Shown: piece after piece, positions 56,171 to 64,000 of the stretch
How the letters are laid out: each line of letters starts with the position of its first letter
Position numbering within the stretch: the first letter of the stretch is position 1
Position numbers and translations under genes: made by a program
Notes under the pieces: generated by a model
Databases searched by the model: none
What the model saw: only the letters and a program-made list of their open reading frames with translations
What the model was told of the DNA's origin: nothing
Assembly: GCF_018691265.1 (NCBI RefSeq)
Contig: NW_024881301.1
Span: 9,313,752 to 9,377,751, forward strand
Length of the DNA stretch: 64,000 bases
Direction of reading: 5' to 3'
From: Tyto alba
Taxonomy: Eukaryota; Chordata; Aves; Strigiformes; Tytonidae

Positions 56171-59100
56171 TCCCAAAATATCAACCACAAACTAGATGCT
56201 CCAGCTGCACTGCCACTGCTCTTTATGACTTCACCTATTCTTCATGCAGATCAAAAACCATCTAATGGTTGTGAAATGTCTCCTACTAGTGCTTTAAGTA
56301 TGTTAAAGAGAACATTTCAGTGCACTAAATGTACACATGTAGACGTTTGCAAATGGCTGTGCGTTATGTGCATACTTTGGCCTCCCTAAAATTTCAGCTG
56401 GTCTCTTGGGAGTTGATTTTCAGGTATTCCCTTGTACTCTGAGGTATGTCTACATTAAAAAATGCCCACTAGTTTTGTGTATCTCCTCTATCAGCTACTA
56501 CTATAAGTACTATGTTTAGTTGCTCACCAAAAATCAGATCCTCAAAGGCTCTAATATCTCTCACGGAATAAAATCCCATTAGAGTTGTCCCAGTTGCTCA
56601 CATAACTAACAAGCCACTCCATTAAAATAAAAATTAAAAAATAATAATATCTTCAGATATATTTCCATTTCTTTTTGTTACTAGTTCTTATTGTATTTTA
56701 GTGTGGATCTATATTTTAGTAGCAAAAACATTAGACAACTCAAAAAGAAAAAGCTGCAAGGTACTTCTTACTGCTATGTAGACGTCATGCAATCAGAGCT
56801 GACTATTACACCCTTCTCTTCTTATCTTAAAATATCATTACTGCTGTTGTGGGACTTAGTGCCTTTAAATTCATGGTCATCTTTCAGTTATATGATTTCT
56901 TTCTTCCTGGTACTATCAAAAGTGAAGCTGTATTTGGGCAAAATTAAAAATAAGTTCAAAGCAATTTAAAAATTAAATATTTTGTTTCCTATTAGAAGTG
57001 AAAATCCAAGAGAAGAAGATCTCCATAAATGAATCATGCCTTTTAATTTTGCTTTTTTATATATTAGGCATACTTTGAAATATCATGTAATAAGTTAGTT
57101 ACTTTTCTTTCGGAATATGTAACACAGAAGTAAGAAGAAACTTTTGGATCTTATTCTTGATCCCTTAATATCTTAAGAAGTTTGATTATATAATTATTAG
57201 ATAAATTTAGAACCAAATTGGTTTCTGCTTCTAATTACATATTAAATTCAAGAACCATTCTGAATATTTTTTCAGATTTTTCATAGCCAAAAAAATATCT
57301 AAATACATTTTGAATGCTCAAATTGTTGTAATTATTCCAAATATGTATTTTACTTTAAAAATATTTTAACTCATGCTTTTGCTCATTTCTTTAAGACTAC
57401 TACATTAAAGTTTATTAACATCATCTAATCAGTGTTTGGAAAGAGCTGTTTATTACTATAGTCAGATAATTAGTAAAAAATTGAAAATTATGATTTTTCA
57501 GTCTACAGAAGAAACCCAAAATGGAGACATATGAATGGCAAATAAAATGTAAATAGAGATTAACTCTGGTAAAAACTGGAGACGTTTGAGTATTTTGGTT
57601 TGCACACCCCTGCTCTTTCAACAACACGAGTACTCCATCTAAGTGTGGCTAGCAAACCACATTTGAGTGCCTTCTCCTCTTTAGCCTACACATAGAAATG
57701 GAAAATGGATTTCAGTGAAGGGTTTACTGAAATATACAACCATGTACTCTTTCCCATAGAAATCTGTCTTGTTCAGTGATGTTCTGGTTGTTTCCTACGG
57801 AATGACTCAGACTGACATAATGAATGAGACTCTTGCTGGTAAAGCGCCTACTCCATTCATCTGAGGAGCTAGACAGTGTAGTGAATGAGTGCTGGGAAGA
57901 GAAATGCAACCTTGTCCCTAATGCTATTAAAGAATGCTCCAGCGACAACTGAATTGCCTCCTGACCTCTTCCATAAGGTCACATTTTTCACAGTAATTTT
58001 GTCTTCCTTTCTGGATGCCTCATGTGGGATGCCTGGGACCTGTGAAGTGGAGGTGTTGAACATCTCCATAGACTACTGGAAAAAGAGGGTGATGGAAACC
58101 TTCAACTCAAAGTCCCTCTCTGCTCCAATATCCAGTGTGACTTTAGACACACCAGGTTTTCTGTCTCCATTTTAATTTTAATTCCCATTTGGAATCAAAG
58201 CAGATTTGTCACTGTAAAATTTCCTGCAGAGTTGAAAGTACACTGGGACCTTCTATACAGATCTGCTAGCAATCTTCTTTGGACATAACATTTTTTCAGG
58301 GTGTAGGATTTTATATTCTCAGTATTTACTTGCTTTTAAATGTATTTTAAATATATGTCTGTACATAATGCGTTAATAAGTTCTTATCTCTTCACAGTTT
58401 AAAATTTTATCAGAAGAGGTTTTAAACAAACAATAAGTAGCTCTTGAAGATACATGTCTGATCCTGTATATATATGATTTCTATCAATGGTACTTTCCTT
58501 GAGAAATGACCACTGAGTGATTTGAAGCTATTTTGACTAGACAGTTTCTGTACTTCTTTGAGCCCTGTAGCTTAAGGAGAAGACCATAACATTATGAGAT
58601 TGTGCAGAAGAGCTTGGTTCCATTCAACAAAATAGCTAAACATCAGAACTGGATTTCTTTTCACCAGTTCTGAAACAAAACATCTTGTGATGAAATATGA
58701 AATTCTATTAAAAATCCCCATGTCATTTAAAATCAAAACTCTTTTCATGTCTGGGAGCAAAGTATTTTTTTGTGTGTGTTTGTTTTTGTTTTTTTTTTTT
58801 TCCTAAAACTCAGAAAACTTGAAAACCCTGAAAAAAAAATTTCTCATTGATTTTTTCCTTAGCAGACGAAAAATTCTAGCCTGCTGTCTTCAAATGATGT
58901 TCAGAGGGAGAAGGTAAATTTAAAGGATACCAATGATCCTTTTGAATGACTGAAAGAACCTTTTAATTATTCAGAAGCAATTGGACAAAATTATCTAGCA
59001 TGCTATGGTTTCAGATTTCCTTGCTACCTAAGTGTTGCAGCTTCAGGTTTGCTCTAATGGAGCCTCCTGCCTTTTTCATATGACCATATTCCTTGAAAGA

Positions 59101-59186
59101 GGAAAACAAATACATTCCCTCAGAGGAAATAAACCATGATAGCATGTTAGGAAATATGCTCCCCCTCTGCCATTTCATTTTGGGGG
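56171..59186. other. AT-rich non-coding stretch
   Basis: No gene is recognised. Overlapping plus and minus frames at 57724-58175 lie in a locally more balanced patch but show no known domain. A T/G-rich run is at 58768-58802. Confidence 0.6.

Positions 59187-59218
<32 letters not shown>
59187..59218. repeat. Poly-A tract, 32 bases
   Basis: The longest A run in the window. AATAAA at 59128-59133 lies 54 bases upstream, so it could be the tail of a retrocopied transcript, but no source gene is recognised and no target duplication is visible. Confidence 0.92.
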
Positions 59219-59221
<3 letters not shown>

Positions 59222-62200
59222 AAAGAAGAGCATTAACATAATTGGCCAAATTTATCTATATGTATCTGTCAAAGAGTCACTGTTACCAGGAAAGATTCGC
59301 AAGACAGAAAGAACTACCATTCACAGGGATCATCACCAACATTTTGGGCACTGGGTAGATAGATTTAAAAAGTCTGTATTCCCAGGCTGTGTTTATTCTC
59401 TAGCCCTGAAGGTCACTCAGGAAAGGCAACAGACTGTGTATGCAGCAACTGATTCCTGGGGGCACACAGCCCCACCCCACAATGTTAATAACTATCTGAC
59501 AATGCATGTATCAATTACATTATATTTACTGAGAATGACATGTACTTGGAAGGGAAAATATTAACTTTAAAATACTGACAGTTTCCTTCCTTTTTAAAAT
59601 AAAAAGAATCCCTTAGGTTGTGAATATACAAATTGCTTCTGTCTTCTTTGAATACTGAACAATTAAAATAAAATCAATAAGTTTATACATCATCTTTGTG
59701 TTCTACTGTAACTTTCCCATAATTTTTCACATGATGTTGCATTCTGCCATGTTACATTTTTATAGTCTATGAAAATTTCCTTATCTTTTTAGTGTGATTC
59801 AGAAAGTACCGTCAGAGAGAGCTGAAAGACTTGCAAAAATAAATGAATGAATGTATAAAAATCAAGAGACTGTTCCATGAGCTAGTGTAAACATACAAAG
59901 TCACTCCTATGAAAACTTATTACACCAAAGCACTGATGGATGATAATTCAAATTCAGAACAGCACACACCCTAACTTTTCCTTTCAGCTCCCTTGGGCTC
60001 AGATAGCACATGAATGAGTGGGCTAATATTTTGTAAAATACTCAAAAAAATACTAACCTTCAGATCCAAGCTGGGTTTTAAACACAAAAAGAGTTGAACA
60101 TGTCATAACAGTGGGTGCTTTTTGCAAAATTATAATTTTATATCCAACAGAGAGGAAAACGCAGCTGAACTTAAAGCTGTGTATTTATCTATGGCTCTTC
60201 ATGCAGTGAGCTCTGCGCACTGAGAGAATGGGGAGACTGCAGGACACGCAGATCATCAAAAGATAATTTGTGGTTTCTTTGAAAGTTCCTGAAGACTCTA
60301 TTTTCTGCATGTAACTCAGCAACCCACCTCGCTAATTTTAAAATACATTACTTCATTTCCTTGCAAGCTACAGCGAATTTAGACCTTCAATACTGCTGTC
60401 AGTTCACCATCCTTCACTGCGTCCACTGTTCTGTCTTCTCCCCATTGCTCTTATATCTTTTCCACCTACTCTTCTTCTGCCTCCTCATCCTTCAATTTTA
60501 CCATCACCAAATATTGCCTGTGAGCAATTGTTCAAGAGTTTAATGTTCATAAAACTTCTTTAGTTTATTATGGTTAGAGTATGAACAGACTGGTAGGACC
60601 TTCACTAGAACAGGGAACAGGAAGTGCACATTTATTTTCATTTCTAAAAATATGTAATTTCAAAAGTACTTATTTCATAATCAGCAACTTTGCTGTCTTT
60701 TTGTATGTGAAATATAGAATTTATTCAAAAAGCAGGAAGCAGCAATTATTTATTTCCAAGTGCTTCTTTTTCCTTTTAATTTCCTTGCACCTCTGTATTT
60801 TTCTTCAAATTGTTCATAGACTTAATTTCTCCAAGCTCAGAAAAGTCCATACATTCATGCAGTTTGAGGAGAACAGCAAGTGATTTCCAGAACTAAGGCA
60901 GATTGCAGCACATGAAAGTGACTGTCTGGGGCAGAGGGAAAAAAAAAAACACAAATAGACTTGTTTAAAATACAATGGACTGCATTCAATTGGCCCTTAT
61001 TTTGGCTAAAAGAATGTATTAATCACTGTCAAAGAGACAAGTGGTGCTTATAGGAATTGAGTCTTTTTCTTTCCTTTGAGCAGACGTATGAAGACAAATA
61101 CCTTAAGCAAACTTTGAGTAACTGCAATGCTTTTTTCTTATATAAGATTTCCTTTGTACACAGAGGATAAAACTCAGAATTAAGGAGTTTGCCCCAAAGT
61201 GTTTAACACATATAATCAAATGCAGTTTCTGACAAAATGCACTATTTCATAGCTGTGATTACTTTTTACCAGACATACTGAAGTTCAGATTTTCCATTGA
61301 CTTACTTTATGAGAAGTATTAATTATGCTAACAAAGTGCTGTTCCCACAATGATGAAATGAAGCCAGGGTTTGTGAAACAGAAGGAAATGTGACAATGTT
61401 TTTGCCACCATCATTATTTGTAAATGCAACAGGAAGGGTTTACATCTGGGTGGCTGCTCTCCTTTCATTTAATTTAACCTGACACAGACATCTACTGTGT
61501 AGCGTCATCCTTCTGTGACCCTAATCAAATATTAGGAACCTACGAAGGAGCATCAAGAAACATGGGAGCATTGTTAATCCGTCACATAAATCCATGGCAC
61601 ACCAATGCCTCAAATGCCTACAGTTCTGCTTCCCCACTTCAAGAAATACATTATAGGACTGGGAGATGTTTAGAAGGGCAGCAAGGATGGTAAGAGGCAT
61701 GGGATGGTACTCATGAAGAGTTAATAAAAAAGGACTTTGCCAGTCAGGAAAAGAGTTAAGAAAAAATGTTGTGCACATTTATAAGACCTGTATCACAAAG
61801 GGCGAGATGAGGAGAAAAACTGTTTACTGCCTCTCTCGGTATGAAAATGAGAGAGAATCACATTTAATTAGCAAGTTATGCATTCAAAACCAACAGCAGG
61901 ACTTGGCCTGTGGCACAGCTCATAGGTAAGCTTGGGACCCTCTGCTGCATGGTATGGTTGACATAAAATGTGCACAGAGAATTTTGTGGAAAAAAGAGCC
62001 CGTTGAGGCTACTCTACATAAATAACCACCTATGGTTCAACCAAAAATCACTGAAGGCCTGGAGAATATTCTGGGGAAATGTTTTATATTTTCATAATTT
62101 CTTTATACTCACCTTAGTAACAGCCTGTGCAAATGGTCTTGTGCAATATCAGGGGGAGAATCCTGCTAACCTTTTATGGCTACTTTATATTTTTATAATT

Positions 62201-64000
62201 TCACAGATTTTCCCTGATCTGTTTTTCATAGGTTGCTATTTTCTTGGTGGTCAGTATTCCTGATGATGATCAAACCCTCAGTCTTCTAGTTTCTTCTTCT
62301 GGTTGGAATTAACTTTCTTTATGGCAGTGTTTGCAGTTCAGTTAGATGAAGCTGATTGGCTTAATCACTCATTTACTGGAAAGCACACAGAAGACACTAA
62401 CCCAATACACCATTGTGCACTAAACTTGTATTATGGGTGAGGGATATAGAATGTGAAAATATAAAATGTTATCATATTTTTCAAAATTATTTTATAACAA
62501 AATGTTACGGGTTTTTTTTTGTTGATTTCAAGAAGTATTTGGAGAGAATATAGAGATTTTTTTCATTCAGAAGTTTTTATAAAGAAAATAAAAATCAAGT
62601 ATGAAAATTATATTTTGAGTAAAATTAAATGTCTTTGTTTGAACAGAACAGTATTTTATATGAAACTTTTTTCAGCAACAAAGCTGCAAGATCAGCTTTT
62701 CTCACAGTTGTCTATGAGATCTGAACTAGAACAGACAATTTAAGAATTGAATTTCCATTTTCTATCATACTGTCTTAAACAATCAATATAGAAAAGATTT
62801 TTTTTTCTTTAACTGGCGTTTCCCTCTACCGCAGATAACTTCCAACTAACTCCATTGTGTTTCCTTGCTGTCTATGCCATTCTTTCAACAGCATTTATTT
62901 TAATTCAGAGTAATTCCAATAATTCCATGAATATCAACATTACTTTGGATTTTCACCAAAGTATTTAAAGCAATAACTAACCTGCTTTCCTGAGCATAGA
63001 AGATTTTTTCAAAGGTTAGCCAGGAGATAATGATGGCTGGGACTAGATACATCCATATTTCAAACTAAGGACCTGCATTTGGCACCACATTGTTTGCTGT
63101 ACCGTAAGACGGTTAACCTCAGTGACTGTAAACACAGTAATATTAAAGAACAAGACAATACCAGAAGACACAAGGTAAGCCTCATATATAACGTTAACCT
63201 GTAAACTTTATTTCTCAGACAATTTTTCTCAAAACCAAGAAAGAATTTTTTACAGACCTTTTGGGGAGTTTTGTTTCTTTGTTATTGTTGTTGGTTTTAA
63301 TTGAGTCAGAGAAAAACCATAAATGTTTCTGAAAAACTTCTTGATTTTGTGAGTTTTTTTTTTTTTTAAATTCTAAGGACTCCAGAACAGTAAAACAAAA
63401 TTTTAATGTTTCACCCTCTTGATCCCTTCCTACAGAAATAGAACTACTTGCAAAAATAACATCAAGTATAAAGAAGAGCTTATTTAAGTTATGGGTACCT
63501 GAAAAGAAAACTTTACAGTAAAAGTTCATTAAAAGGATAAAATCTGTGTATGATAGGCTAGAAATAGTCTGTAATTGCTGCTAAGGAAGATGACTTACGC
63601 ATAGCCTATGCTGAGAACTCAGGTTATTTCTGGCTCAATTTCTGGTTTCAGTCCCAAATGGGCAGACTCAAAACAAATGTGTCAATTAGACGCTGAGACA
63701 AAATTTCAGCTTTGTCCTTATGCAAACTTCTGCACTAATTTTATCAGCAGAAATAAAATACAAACTGCACTGAACCTCTCTACATTTGAAGAATGGGAAG
63801 ACAGAGATTTATAAAGGTCCTATGGCTGAACACCTAGCTGTGTTCCCTTGCTTCAGAACTTTCACTGAGTTAATGAAAAATGTCTTTCAGCTTCCAAGTC
63901 TCTTTATGAATATGATATTGAGTTTTATATTTTATTACTTATACTGTGAAAACAATAGCATGTTTAAGCATGCATATTATGAAAACCGTAGCATGTCATA
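59219..64000. other. AT-rich non-coding stretch
   Basis: No gene, repeat family or RNA is recognised over the last 4.8 kb. Frames of 85-104 residues at 60581, 61521, 61970 and 63215 are leucine/phenylalanine/lysine-rich as expected for random AT-rich DNA. A GTAAGC donor-like site at 63175 follows a possible short exon without other support. Confidence 0.6.

Noticed and set aside
57724..58175. Overlapping frames on both strands (up to 96 residues)
   Set aside because: No recognisable motif; both strands open together, which is typical of a chance low-stop patch.
1..64000. tRNA, rRNA, spliceosomal RNA, CRISPR array or bacterial operon features
   Set aside because: No tRNA B-box with folding, no conserved small RNA core and no spaced identical repeats of CRISPR type were seen; composition and retroelements are vertebrate.

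Overview
The window looks like avian nuclear DNA, AT-rich and largely non-coding. Three things point to a bird: a 5'-truncated CR1 LINE on the minus strand (15679-16803), two LTRs of the bird ERVL-like type with TGT...ACA ends and TATTTAAG promoters (34807-35803 and 36304-37348), and a low density of other repeats with no mammalian-type Alu or L1. I cannot name the species. No complete protein-coding gene is visible. The window is best read as a gene desert or the inside of very large introns.

Layout: 1-3920 is plain AT-rich DNA. 3921-4470 is a 550-bp all-purine GGGGA/GGAGA pentamer array. 4471-14455 is mostly plain, with a triple T-box half-site array at 12107-12155. 14456-14609 is a GAATA microsatellite inside a direct duplication. 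15267-15351 is a candidate exon with good splice sites, followed by the CR1 copy. 18897-21070 is the most gene-like part: a candidate minus-strand terminal coding exon, a CTCF-like site inside a CpG-bearing segment behind a plus-strand splice acceptor, and eight in-phase GAAANN hexamers of the IRF-binding type. 21745-34200 holds short microsatellites, an old amniote repeat and two MIR-like relics. The two LTRs follow. 37349-48041 is plain apart from a strand-ambiguous exon-like block at 42497-42598 and an RFX/FOX-like motif pair at 43765. 48718-49210 is the most striking stretch: a roughly 200-bp CpG island with GC boxes and a CTCF-like site, directly joined to a tract of 161 bases made only of A and C. 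49650-50100 looks like a conserved developmental enhancer. 50380-51960 resembles a very old CR1/L3-type LINE. The remainder to 64000 is AT-rich with small repeats.

How parts may work together (inference): the CpG island, the enhancer-like block beside it, the two CTCF-like sites and the T-box, IRF and RFX motifs would suit a regulatory desert next to a developmental gene. The scattered exon-like pieces would suit a long non-coding RNA or introns of a large gene. All exon calls are low confidence. In about 128 kb of double-stranded reading, splice-site pairs with an open frame between them arise by chance, and several such pieces were found.
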